This document shows, in pieces, positions 52,562 through 61,913 of a stretch of 64,000 bases of DNA. The position numbers and the translations under genes were made by a program. The stretch covers positions 53,467-117,466 of the forward strand of contig NZ_VTKY01000006.1 in assembly GCF_020514095.1 (NCBI RefSeq), read 5' to 3'. The stretch comes from Synechococcus sp. MU1643. Its GTDB lineage: Bacteria; Cyanobacteriota; Cyanobacteriia; PCC-6307; Cyanobiaceae. The notes below the pieces were generated by a model. The model was not told where the DNA came from and did no database searches. It saw only the letters and a program-made list of their open reading frames with translations. The stretch's first letter is position 1. Every line of letters starts with the position of its first letter.

Positions 52562-54585
52562 CTGGACCTGGTGGACTGCTTCTAGCCGGTGGCGGCCACA
52601 GCCATGCACTTCTGCTCAAACGCTGGGCCATGCAGCCGGAGCGACGCCCGCAACAGAGCATCACCCTGGTCAACCGCTGCAGCACAGCCCTGTATTCAGG
52701 CATGGTGCCGGGGTTGATCGCCGGGCTGTATCAACGCGACGAGCTCGCTATCGACCTGCGTCAGCTTTGTGACCGAGTCGGGGTGGCTTTCGTAGAAGCA
52801 GAAATCACCGGATTGAATCCTAAGCAAAACCTTCTGCACCTCCGCGACCGCCCTGCACTCCACTTCAATTGGCTCAGCCTGGATGTGGGAGCGGTGAGCC
52901 GACCGAGCGCCGCAGGGGTCCCCATCAAACCGTTGGAAGCCTCGCTTTCCTTTCTCGAAAGCGAAGACCCAAGCGATCCCAATCCACTGCGGGTGATCGG
53001 AGCGGGAGCTGCCGGCCTGGAGGTGGTCCTGGCATTACGCCGTCGCTGGCCACAACGCGAGCTCCAGCTGCAACAGCGCAGGGGACAGCTGGATCCAGCC
53101 GTCCAAAACGTGCTGCGAAAGGCCAATATCGCCGTCACCGACGACGACAGCCACCACAACGGACCCAGCCTGCTCTGCACGGGAAGCCAGGGGGTCGCCT
53201 GGCTGGCGACGGCTGGTCTGCCTTTAGCTCCCGATGGTCGGGTCCGCACCGATCGCCACCTGAGGGTCGAAGGTCATCCATGCCTTTTCGCCAGCGGCGA
53301 CTGTGCCGTGATCAGCACATCACCCCGGCCAGCGTCTGGGGTGTGGGCGGTGCGCGCCGGACGCCCCCTGGCCATCAATCTGGAAGCAGCCTGCCAGGGG
53401 AAACCCCTACGGCCCTGGCATCCTCAGCGCAAAGCCCTCCAACTTATCGGCAGTCATGAAGATGCCGCCTGGGCGCGTTGGGGCGGCTGGCGAATGGGGC
53501 CATCCCGCCTGCTTTGGCACCTGAAGCAACGGATCGATCGGGCCTTCATGACTGGATTTCTGCAGCCAGCAGCGATGGCCGATGCAGCACCGATGGCCTG
53601 CCGGGGTTGCGCGGCCAAGTTGCCGGCCCAACCCCTGGCCGCAGCACTGGAGCGGGTGGGGCTGGGGGGACAGCCCGAAGACGCCGCCCATCTTGCTGGG
53701 CATCCAGGACTCCTGCAGAGCATGGATGGCTTTCCAGCCCTGGTAAGTGACCCCTGGCTCAACGGCCGTCTGACAGCCCTCCACGCCTGCTCTGATCTCT
53801 GGGCCTGCGGTGCCCCGGTCTCCAGCGCTATGGCAACGATCACGCTGCCGATGATCTCAGCCGACGAACAGCAGGAGCTGCTGGTGCAGACATTGGCAGG
53901 CATCCGCTCGGTTCTGGATGAACAGTGCGCCGCGCTGATCGGTGGACACACAATGGAATCCCGCAGCACCTCACCGCTGCCGGCCAGCCTCGGGGTGCAG
54001 GTCACCCTCACGGTGAACGGCAACAGCCCCCAATCACCCTGGCTGAAAACGGGCCTACGCCCAGGAGATGCACTGCTGATCAGTCGCCCCCTGGGCACCG
54101 GGGTGCTTTTTGCGGGGGCCATGAGTGGCGCCACCAAGGCGGCTGATCTGGATACTGCGCTGCAGACCATGGCCTGCAGCCAGCACACGCTGCTTGAACA
54201 GATCGAGCCAATCCGCAGGGGCATTCACGCCTGCACCGACATCACCGGTTTCGGCCTGCTTGGGCATCTGGGCGAAATGCTCCAGAACAGTCCAGGACTG
54301 ACCATCGAACTAGAGGGTCCTGCCATCCCGGCGTACCCCGGTGCACTTGAGCTGTTCGAACAAGGCGTCTCCAGCACTCTGGCCCCCTCCAACCGTGCTG
54401 CCTGGCGATGGCTCGAGGGCCCGGTTCAGCTAAGAAATAACGCGTCGCCAGCCATGCTCGAACTGCTGGTTGACCCACAGACCTGTGGTCCCTTGCTACT
54501 GGCCTGCACCAGCAAGGCCGCAGCTCAACTCACTAGGAACGGCCCATGGCTTCAGATCGGCAACACAACAGCTGCACATGACTGA
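52558..54585 (+). CDS. selD: Pyridine nucleotide-disulfide oxidoreductase / selenide, water dikinase fusion
   Basis: A 675-residue fusion. Residues ~1-330 are an NDH-2-like flavoprotein: LLLAGGGHSHALLLKRW, RVIGAGAAGLEVVLALRRRW, and HPCLFASGDCAVI near residue 240. Residues ~340-675 are SelD, which makes selenophosphate from selenide and ATP. The active-site motif C348-R-G-C351-A-A-K354 keeps the Cys-x-x-Lys pattern, followed by a complete PurM/AIRS-type domain (CTDITGFGLLGHLGEM). No selenocysteine codon is needed at the active site. Such NDH-SelD fusions are known in cyanobacteria. The ATG at 52558 overlaps the galE stop. Confidence 0.92.
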   Translation: MTGPGGLLLAGGGHSHALLLKRWAMQPERRPQQSITLVNRCSTALYSGMVPGLIAGLYQRDELAIDLRQLCDRVGVAFVEAEITGLNPKQNLLHLRDRPALHFNWLSLDVGAVSRPSAAGVPIKPLEASLSFLESEDPSDPNPLRVIGAGAAGLEVVLALRRRWPQRELQLQQRRGQLDPAVQNVLRKANIAVTDDDSHHNGPSLLCTGSQGVAWLATAGLPLAPDGRVRTDRHLRVEGHPCLFASGDCAVISTSPRPASGVWAVRAGRPLAINLEAACQGKPLRPWHPQRKALQLIGSHEDAAWARWGGWRMGPSRLLWHLKQRIDRAFMTGFLQPAAMADAAPMACRGCAAKLPAQPLAAALERVGLGGQPEDAAHLAGHPGLLQSMDGFPALVSDPWLNGRLTALHACSDLWACGAPVSSAMATITLPMISADEQQELLVQTLAGIRSVLDEQCAALIGGHTMESRSTSPLPASLGVQVTLTVNGNSPQSPWLKTGLRPGDALLISRPLGTGVLFAGAMSGATKAADLDTALQTMACSQHTLLEQIEPIRRGIHACTDITGFGLLGHLGEMLQNSPGLTIELEGPAIPAYPGALELFEQGVSSTLAPSNRAAWRWLEGPVQLRNNASPAMLELLVDPQTCGPLLLACTSKAAAQLTRNGPWLQIGNTTAAHD

Positions 54586-54688
54586 GGTCGTTCGCAGGTT
54601 GATCACAGTGGTAACCAGCCTGCTCAACTTGTGATTGCAAGAGTTTGAGCTTGCGCTCCATGGCCTGTGGAGGTCCAATGCTGGACAG

Positions 54689-55795
54689 CTAGAGCTCCGA
54701 AGGCAATGGCAGCGCAACCAGACATTTTTCCAGATCGTCGACATCCCTCCAGAGCACGGGATCCGGTGGGATCCGACCCATGGCAATTTTCATACGATCA
54801 CTGAGATTGAGCAAACGGGCGCGCGGTCCATAAAGGTCCACGAGGCCACCGGTGCGCTGGATGATCAGACGGAACTGATCCTGTTCACGGACTCCCCCCA
54901 GAGCAGAATCCAGTTCATAAAAACCGGGCCCCCACCAACTGGCCAACAACAGGCCCAGCACCCTAACTGCACAGCCACGGCTAAGACTATTGAGGTTTAG
55001 AGCAACGAACTGAACGGCCAAAACAGTAAACAAAGCCTGCACGAGCACAACGCAATAACGGCTGAAGGCCATCGGCGTCACGAACTACACCCACCACAAC
55101 TCCAACCACCAGCAACAGGGACAGGAGCAAGCCGGTTCAATCCAGGACACCAGGCTCAGGCCAAGACATCCGGTGCAGCCCTCCCCAACGCCACAACACC
55201 ACCACCAGCAAAATCAATCCCAACTGGGGCAGCGGCCAAAGCCCAAGCCCCCGGGCCAGGGTCTCTTCCAAAAGTGCGTAATCCGGGGGACCGATCCAGC
55301 TGGCTGCCCTAGCCCTGAACAAAAAGTCAGCGGCATTAACGATACAAACCAAGCCAGGCAATGCAGCCATCAGAGCCGCCAACGCAAACCGGGTGCGACC
55401 CTGCACACCGTCCCAGACAGAAGCAGCAAGGCATAACTCTTGCCTTCAATGGCGAAACACACCAGATAAGGACTGCAAAACGCAAGCAGGCCAGCCACCG
55501 TCAGAACCTTGACCTTGCGCCCGCCAATAGCGAGTGACTGGCGCACCATCACAACTCCGCCCAAACAATAACCACACCAAGACAACAGTCTTAATGTGAC
55601 CGGATTTTGACCAATAAGCCGACCCCAAATCCACAGAAAAAGCAATAAAAAGGTGGCTGGATGTCTTCACAAAGCATCTCAATAAAAGCTGCCATGCTGG
55701 GCTCAAAACTCTTACCAACGCGGTAGAGTCCATCAATCCATAAGGGCGTAGCATCAATCAAGAAAAGAGTTCGAAGTGCAAAGGCACTACAAACC
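54689..55795 (-). pseudogene. Decayed GT39/ArnT-like membrane glycosyltransferase
   Basis: The ~1.2-kb gap between selD and cca holds the remains of one minus-strand gene split by frameshifts. From the 5' end one frame reads ALRTLFLIDATPLWIDGLY, then RVGKSFEPSMAAFIEMLCED and IQPPFYC, like the W.DE.Y and HPPLYY region of ArnT/PMT-type enzymes. A second frame (~55645-55370) gives LFLWIWGRLIGQNPVTLRLL and SPYLVCFAIEGKSYALLLL. A third (~55406-55137) continues QGRTRFALAALMAALPGLVC. A last intact piece (55081-54689, 130 codons) begins MAFSRYCVVLVQALF and ends in a soluble stretch. At least three frame changes are needed. Confidence 0.7.
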
Positions 55796-55825
55796 TAAGT
55801 AGAAATAAATAGCCACTCGTTTTTA

Positions 55826-57061
55826 TTACTCCTTATCCTGAGCCTCACGGCGGAGCCTATTCAACTCCTGACCCAAAGCTGGGCCAGCACTCCAGCCAGA
55901 GTCCAGGAGCTGACGGGCGGTCTTCGGCGATTTGATCTTCCGCCAGCGTCCCCACCAGCGCAACAGAGGTTTCCATTGAACAGGCATCAGGCAAATCAGC
56001 AGAGCCACGCTTTCAGCCTTCGCACCACGCGCCTCCAGGACCTCAGACCAGACCGACGGGAGCGACGAAACACGTGGGCCATCCGCCAGAAGCCATTGCT
56101 TCAAATCCACCATCTGGCGTAACCAATGCTGCTGCTGACCAGGAAGCTGAAGTCGCTGCGCAATACGCAACGGATGCCTGGCACCGGACACCAAAGCCAG
56201 CATGAGGGGGAGCTCCAGCCGCTGAGCCCAGTGCAATCGCCGCATTAATAGCGGATCGCCCTGGAGGCTCGGATCAATCAGCGTCAAAGCCTGCCATTGC
56301 TGCAGACAAGCGACGGCCTGCGACCAAGGTTCATGCTGGAACAAACGGTCGAGTTCCATCCTCAGACGGGTCGAGAGCGCCGGTGGGGCCGCCGTTACTG
56401 AAGCACTGTTGGACCAAGCCCAGGGCCAGGCCTGAATGGTTTGGGTGATTTGATCCTCAGTTTTTTCATCCAACGTGAACCCCAGTCGAGCCGCATAGCG
56501 TGCTGCCCTAATCACGCGGGTGGGGTCATCCCGAATGCTGTGGTCATGCAGCAGTGTCAATTGCTTGTCAGCCAGCCCGCGTTGACCCGAATGGGAATCA
56601 ACCAACTGCTCAGCCATGAGATCAATAGCCATGGCATTGATGGTGAAATCCCGCCGGAGAAGATCCTGCTCCAACGTGCCGTATTCCACCTTGGGATTCT
56701 GAGCGGGAACCGGGTAGATCTCCCGCCGGGCTGACGCCAAATCAACAGGGATTCCATCGAAACGCAGTGCAACTGTCCCGTAAGTCCCGTAATGCTGAAC
56801 ATCCGTGACCCGTTGCGAACCACAGCGCTGCATCAGCACGTCCGCTAAGGCCAGAGCATTCCCCTCGACAACCCAATCAAGATCGGGAACACCGGCCCAT
56901 GGAACACCATGCAGCTGATGCAGCAGCAGGTCTCGGACCACGCCACCCACGAGGGCCAGCCGCGTCACTCCTGCGTCTTGAGCAGCACACCGCAACTCAG
57001 CCGCTAATGATGGCGGTACACCGGGCAGATCCAATGCGTGGTGCTTCGGTCGGCAGCTCAA
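55826..57061 (-). CDS. cca: CCA tRNA nucleotidyltransferase / polyA polymerase family
   Basis: A 411-residue class II nucleotidyltransferase. RLALVGGVVRDLLL and VPDLDWVVEGNAL form the G.(V)RD and DxD catalytic head. RRDFTINAMAIDL, then HDHSIRDDPTRVIRAARYAA, are the neck motifs. The helical C-terminus is cyanobacterial in style. It matures tRNA 3' ends, and the tRNA in this window lacks encoded CCA. In some bacteria CC- and A-adding functions are split, so specificity is open. The frame opens at TTG 57061; the exact start is uncertain. Confidence 0.9.
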   Translation of the reverse strand: MSCRPKHHALDLPGVPPSLAAELRCAAQDAGVTRLALVGGVVRDLLLHQLHGVPWAGVPDLDWVVEGNALALADVLMQRCGSQRVTDVQHYGTYGTVALRFDGIPVDLASARREIYPVPAQNPKVEYGTLEQDLLRRDFTINAMAIDLMAEQLVDSHSGQRGLADKQLTLLHDHSIRDDPTRVIRAARYAARLGFTLDEKTEDQITQTIQAWPWAWSNSASVTAAPPALSTRLRMELDRLFQHEPWSQAVACLQQWQALTLIDPSLQGDPLLMRRLHWAQRLELPLMLALVSGARHPLRIAQRLQLPGQQQHWLRQMVDLKQWLLADGPRVSSLPSVWSEVLEARGAKAESVALLICLMPVQWKPLLRWWGRWRKIKSPKTARQLLDSGWSAGPALGQELNRLRREAQDKE

Positions 57062-57105
57062 TCATCTCGCATATACATAGGATGAACCCCTTGAGATCAA
57101 CCTCC

Positions 57106-59490
57106 TCAACCATCAGGCTCAATTGGGGCGAGACGCGGATCCAGGATCTTGGGACCCATCCCTGCAAACTTGACCGCGATTGACACCTTCTCGCCACTAC
57201 CGAAGGTATGGGTGATCTCCCCAACACCGAAGCTGGCATGCATCACCTTGTCACCCACCTGCCAGCTCCGACCAGGAGCCGGCCCTGCCTGACGTCGCCG
57301 CACCGCATTCGCAGGGGCCGATGACGGCTTGTCCCTATCCACACGGGTAAGCCGTTCCAGTCGCCTCTCGCGCCGAAGCGCTGCTCCACCACTCTGTGGA
57401 ATTTCCCCCTGCACCAGAGCCTCCGGCAGCTCCGAAAGAAATACCGACGGAACCGCCGCCTCCCGCATCCCACCCCAAAGACGCCGCTCACTGGCATGGG
57501 AAAGGAACAAACGCTCCTTCGCCCGGGTAATGCCCACATAGCAAAGACGTCGTTCCTCCTCCAGGGATGCCGGATCGTCGAGGGAGCGATAGCTGGGGAA
57601 CAGTCCCTGCTCCATACCCACCAGGCAGACCACAGGAAACTCCAGTCCCTTGCTGCTGTGCAGCGTCATCAAAGTGACACGGTCCGCGGCAGTGTCCTTG
57701 CTGTCGGCATCACTGGACAGTGCTGCACCGGCCAGAAATCCCTCCAGATCACCCTCCTCGTTCTCCTCCTGGTACTGAAGAGCGGCGTTCACCAATTCCT
57801 GCAGGTTGCGACGCCGCTCCTCAGCTTCATCGGTGCCATCAGCTATCAACTCGCTGACGTAACCGCTTTTCTCTAATACCTGCTGAATCAGTTCCGAGGG
57901 TGCCACCTCACGGCTGCGCGACTGGAGATCATTGACAAGATCGCAGAACTGAAGGAGCCCCTTGGCTGAACGACCGCCAAGGGAGCGCACCGCTTCAGGG
58001 TCACTCACCACATCCCACAGCGGAATGCCCAGCTGATTGGCCGCATCGGTGAGCCGCTGGATCGTGGTCTTGCCAATGCCGCGCTTGGGCACATTGATCA
58101 CCCGCAGCAGGCTGACGGTATCCGCCGGGTTGATCAGCAGCCGCAGATAGGCCAGAAGATCTTTGATCTCACGCCGGTCATAGAAGCGCATTCCGCCTAC
58201 AACGATATAGGGGATGCCCCAACGCACCAGCGATTCCTCGACCGAACGGGACTGGGCATTGGTGCGATAAAGCACGGCCATGTCACCCCAGCTGAGCTCG
58301 GGATTGGCAGCTTCCATCGTCCGCAACCGGTGCACCACAGCCTCCGCCTCAGCGATTTCGTCATCACAGCGGGTGAGGGAGATCAATTCCCCCTCACCAC
58401 GCGTAGGGCGCAACACTTTGTCGATACGTTCGCTGTTGTTAGAAATCAGCGCATTGGCCGCCCCCAGGATCGTGGCGGTGGAGCGGTAATTCTCCTCCAG
58501 CTTCACCATCGTGCGAGTGGCCTCATCCGGAGCCTGATCACCGAAATCGTCCTGAAAGCCCATCAGAATCGTGAAATCTGCAGCACGGAAGCTGTAAATG
58601 CTCTGGTCGGCGTCACCCACCACAAACACCGAACGCCCGGCCCAGTCGTCGTAATCCTGCGGTTCCTTGCCATCGGTCACCAGCAGCTTGATCAGGTCGT
58701 ACTGGGTGCGGTTGGTGTCCTGATACTCATCCACCAGAACGTGACGGAATCGACGATGCCAGTAGCTGCGCACCTGCTCGTTTTGCTGCAAGAGCTGCAC
58801 CGGAAGGAGCAGCAAATCGTCAAAATCGAGGGCATTGTTTGCCGCCAGTGCCTTGCGGTAACGCCGGTAGACGTCAGCGATGAGCTTTCCCCGCTGCCCT
58901 TCAGCATTAGCCTCGAGCTGATCGGGCAGCCAGCCCTGGTTTTTGGCGTTGCTGATCGCCCAACGAGTCTTCTTGGGGTCAAAGCGCTTGGGATCCAGCT
59001 GCAGTTCCTGAGTAACGATCTCCCTGACCAGGCTCTGGGCATCAGCTTCGTCGTAGATCGAAAACTGCTTTGTCCAAGTGAGTCCTTCGGAGTCCTGGAA
59101 TTTATCGATGTCGTAGCGGAGCATCCGCGCAAACAACGCGTGGAAGGTGCCGATCCAGAGTTCTTTGGTGACTTCGCGGTAGATGCGCGAACGCAACTGA
59201 CGCTGCTCCACTGGCGGCAGGGTGCTCCAAGGCTGACCATATTGGCTCTGCGCCAGCTTTTGGGCCAAGAGCAGCTCAAGCCGCTCCCTCATCTCTCGAG
59301 CGGCTTTATTGGTAAAGGTAACGGCCAGAACATGCGCCGGATCTGCACCGTGCTCTCCGATCAGGTGAGCAATCCGATGAGTAAGTGCCCGCGTTTTGCC
59401 ACTGCCAGCACCCGCCACCACAAGTAGGGGCCCCTCACAATGATCGACAGCCCGCCGTTGGGCGTCGTTAAGTCCATCTAAAAAACTCAT
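57106..59490 (-). CDS. pcrA: UvrD/PcrA-type superfamily 1 DNA helicase
   Basis: A 794-residue SF1A helicase acting in nucleotide-excision and replication repair. LLVVAGAGSGKTRALTHRI is motif I, LAVTFTNKAAREM motif Ia, VDEYQDTNRTQY motif II, VFVVGDADQSIYSFRAAD motif III, LEENYRSTATILGAAN motif IV, TLMTLHSSKGLEFPVV motif V and RRLCYVGITRAKERLFL motif VI. The Tudor-like C-terminal end (GDKVMHASFGVGEITHTFGS) is present. ATG 59490. It is the last GC-rich gene before the AT-rich region. Confidence 0.97.
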   Translation of the reverse strand: MSFLDGLNDAQRRAVDHCEGPLLVVAGAGSGKTRALTHRIAHLIGEHGADPAHVLAVTFTNKAAREMRERLELLLAQKLAQSQYGQPWSTLPPVEQRQLRSRIYREVTKELWIGTFHALFARMLRYDIDKFQDSEGLTWTKQFSIYDEADAQSLVREIVTQELQLDPKRFDPKKTRWAISNAKNQGWLPDQLEANAEGQRGKLIADVYRRYRKALAANNALDFDDLLLLPVQLLQQNEQVRSYWHRRFRHVLVDEYQDTNRTQYDLIKLLVTDGKEPQDYDDWAGRSVFVVGDADQSIYSFRAADFTILMGFQDDFGDQAPDEATRTMVKLEENYRSTATILGAANALISNNSERIDKVLRPTRGEGELISLTRCDDEIAEAEAVVHRLRTMEAANPELSWGDMAVLYRTNAQSRSVEESLVRWGIPYIVVGGMRFYDRREIKDLLAYLRLLINPADTVSLLRVINVPKRGIGKTTIQRLTDAANQLGIPLWDVVSDPEAVRSLGGRSAKGLLQFCDLVNDLQSRSREVAPSELIQQVLEKSGYVSELIADGTDEAEERRRNLQELVNAALQYQEENEEGDLEGFLAGAALSSDADSKDTAADRVTLMTLHSSKGLEFPVVCLVGMEQGLFPSYRSLDDPASLEEERRLCYVGITRAKERLFLSHASERRLWGGMREAAVPSVFLSELPEALVQGEIPQSGGAALRRERRLERLTRVDRDKPSSAPANAVRRRQAGPAPGRSWQVGDKVMHASFGVGEITHTFGSGEKVSIAVKFAGMGPKILDPRLAPIEPDG

Positions 59491-59742
59491 AGATCAATTT
59501 TAGAGGCAGTAAGCGTAAAAACATGACCAGAGCCTCAAAACCACAACCGCACCTCATTTTCAAGAATCAACATGTTTAACCAAACTACAAAGTATTTCGC
59601 GCCAATTTGCTCTTGACCAGCATCGCATAAACGAAACAAACAAAAACTTTGCCGCATATTCCAAAAATATCAAATTTCTCCATCGGCACAATGCCTGGCT
59701 GGGCATTCGTGGATTAAACTTTAAGGGAAAGGCTACAGAAAC
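59491..59742. promoter_or_regulatory. AT-rich boundary spacer with hairpin
   Basis: This 252-nt gap between divergent pcrA and the glycosyltransferase gene is where base composition changes abruptly. It has no ORF that I support. A hairpin AATGCC-TGGCTG-GGCATT lies at 59690-59707, and TAAACT at 59715-59720 could be a -10 element for the glycosyltransferase. No attachment-site repeat or integrase is visible. Confidence 0.35.
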
Positions 59743-60630
59743 ATGACCCAAGAGAATCCGACAACCGAAGCTGATTTATCTTTAGTACTTTGCACGTACG
59801 GAAGAACAAATGAGGTTGATAGCTTCCTCAATTCAATTTACATGCAAACAAAAAAGCCAGCTGAGATCATCATCGTAGATCAAAACGAAGAAGACATATT
59901 GCATAATATTTTAAAAAAGTGGAGCTCAAAGCTTCCAATAATGCACAATAGAGTTAACTTCAAAGGAGCTTCAAAATCCAGGAACTATGGCGCCAAAAAA
60001 GCTGTGTTCTCGTTAATAGCCTTTCCTGATGATGATTGTCTATACCCACCTAGACTTATAGAAAATATCATAAGATTATTTCAGATAAAAGCAGAAGTCG
60101 ACACAGTCATAACAGCCAAAATAGAACCATCAGAAATCAACGGCAGTCTATCCGAACCAAGCCTAAGTCATTCCCAGGTAAATTCTACACTAGACTTGTT
60201 CAAAGCCAAGGCTGAAACCTCAAATATCTTTACCAAAAAATCAGAACTTGAAAAACTTTCATACATTTTCAGTGAAAATATTGGACCTGGCGCAAACACC
60301 CCATGGGCATCAAACGAGGAAACAGATTTATTGATTCGACTTCTCAAACAAGAAACAATCATAATTAAATTAAAGGAATTATCAATTGCCCATCACTCAC
60401 TTCAAGTTTCTCCGGTCAGAAGCCTTAAATACGGCATGGGAAGATTCGAAGTCATTTCAAAACATCAACTCGGCGTAGGAATATATCTGATAAATTTACT
60501 TCAGCCTATAGCTAGATATCTGAAAACCCCGAAGCTATACAACCTTATGCTTTGCCTCTCAACAATGCTAGGAAGATCTGGAATATTAAACCAAGTATAC
60601 AAGATACTTAATGCTCGCCATAACTATTGA
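59743..60630 (+). CDS. Family 2 glycosyltransferase
   Basis: A 295-residue GT-A glycosyltransferase. LSLVLCTYGRTNEVDSFLNS, then PAEIIIVDQNEED, form the nucleotide-sugar binding start. AFPDDDCLYPPRLIENI carries the DxD-type metal motif (~84-100). A later segment (GANTPWASNEETDLLIRLL) has the acidic catalytic-base region. The C-terminal ~80 residues are more hydrophobic and may touch the membrane. Codon use is AT-rich and unlike all genes upstream. It converges with the O-antigen polymerase-like gene (5-nt gap). Sugar specificity unknown. ATG start. Confidence 0.88.
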   Translation: MTQENPTTEADLSLVLCTYGRTNEVDSFLNSIYMQTKKPAEIIIVDQNEEDILHNILKKWSSKLPIMHNRVNFKGASKSRNYGAKKAVFSLIAFPDDDCLYPPRLIENIIRLFQIKAEVDTVITAKIEPSEINGSLSEPSLSHSQVNSTLDLFKAKAETSNIFTKKSELEKLSYIFSENIGPGANTPWASNEETDLLIRLLKQETIIIKLKELSIAHHSLQVSPVRSLKYGMGRFEVISKHQLGVGIYLINLLQPIARYLKTPKLYNLMLCLSTMLGRSGILNQVYKILNARHNY

Positions 60631-60635
60631 TATCA

Positions 60636-61865
60636 CTAGCCAGCTTTAATTCGATATTTTGATCCTGCAAGTATGCCTATAGCCATCCAGAAAAAAGGGA
60701 AATCACCAAGGTGCCCATTATGCATAGAATAAATTAGGGCCTGTGCTGCCATAAGACCGGAAGGAAGAGTAGTAGGATTATTTTTGATCTCCTTAAAAAA
60801 ATTGGCTAATGGGGAAAACATACAATAAAGCAATGGGAGAGTCATAGAAATACCACCTATAGCCAAAGACTCAAACACATAGTTGTGTGGATAATAAACA
60901 CCTTTCTCAATCTCTAGGCTACCAAGTATCTCTTGCAAACGAAAACCAATACCCATAAAAGGATTAGCCACAAATTGCTCAATAGATATTTTCCAAAATT
61001 CTAAACGTGACAAAATAGTATTAGCAGATCTTGGCGTAAATACTTTTTCCAATAAATGTGGCGAAGTTCCAATCAATAAAATTAATATAGAAAACGGGAT
61101 TACCAGCTGCAAAGCGTATTTAGATTTCATCAGTCCTTTAAATTCAAGGCGAGAGCGAAGAAGAAAAACCGATGCGCAAATCATCAACAAACTGGCTAGA
61201 AAAACCCCCCTTGTCGCACTATAAATAATTACAAATAAACCAAAAAGTATACCTAAGTACGAAGCTATCGGGGTTGAATTAACCTGAATCAATCTTGCCT
61301 TATTAAACATGACTTTTATAAGACAAAGCATCATCAAAGTACAGCCTGCATTTGCGCAGGTAATGGCATTTAAATGCTCTAAATAAAATCGACCTTGGTC
61401 CAGGCCAGGATCTACAAGAAAACAAATAATTGAAATACCAATTAAGAATACTCCATACTTAACTTGTCTGATAAGCGCAAAATCAAGCTTTTGCTGCAAT
61501 GCCATAATATAACAACAAATAGCAATTGGCAAAGAACTACCTAAACTCCAAGCCAATAATTCCCATACCGGCAAAGCTAATGCAACTTCAGATACATAGA
61601 CATCATAAAAAAGTCTTAGTAGGTATAAACACCAAAACAACAAAACAGAAAAAATCCACACATTAAAGCAATCTCGTATTCTCTTTTCACGTATATATAA
61701 ATAAATATAACCATAACTAAATATCATGATTGATAGCCTAAGCAAGAGCATTACAAATCGATTATCAACACTCAAAAGATTAGCAAGAGAGGAAAAAAAG
61801 ACCTGGCCAAATAATATTAACGCAAAATATGAATCAACAATATGCACTCTTAGCAATTTGGGCAT
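60636..61865 (-). CDS. O-antigen polymerase/ligase-like membrane protein
   Basis: A polytopic protein of about 409 residues with some ten hydrophobic helices, in the style of Wzy polymerase / WaaL O-antigen ligase. FVIIYSATRGVFLASLLMI is the conserved R-containing helix before the large loop. The loop holds RLEFWKISIEQFVANPFMGI followed by YYPHNYVFESLAIGGIS, the typical ..NP..G.G......HN..LE pattern. It joins or polymerises surface glycans at the membrane. The frame opens at TTG 61889; ATG 61865 is the better start. Strongly AT-rich. It lies 48 nt downstream of the ABC transporter gene. Confidence 0.85.
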   Translation of the reverse strand: MPKLLRVHIVDSYFALILFGQVFFSSLANLLSVDNRFVMLLLRLSIMIFSYGYIYLYIREKRIRDCFNVWIFSVLLFWCLYLLRLFYDVYVSEVALALPVWELLAWSLGSSLPIAICCYIMALQQKLDFALIRQVKYGVFLIGISIICFLVDPGLDQGRFYLEHLNAITCANAGCTLMMLCLIKVMFNKARLIQVNSTPIASYLGILFGLFVIIYSATRGVFLASLLMICASVFLLRSRLEFKGLMKSKYALQLVIPFSILILLIGTSPHLLEKVFTPRSANTILSRLEFWKISIEQFVANPFMGIGFRLQEILGSLEIEKGVYYPHNYVFESLAIGGISMTLPLLYCMFSPLANFFKEIKNNPTTLPSGLMAAQALIYSMHNGHLGDFPFFWMAIGILAGSKYRIKAG

Positions 61866-61913
61866 ATGTTGTGATAATTTAAGCGGCAAATCGATTTATC
61901 ATACATGAATATT

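Noticed and set aside
55137..55645. Two small minus-strand ORFs (89 and 91 codons) as independent membrane-protein genes
   Set aside because: Their translations join end to end as consecutive parts of one GT39-like protein, so they are better read as pieces of a pseudogene.
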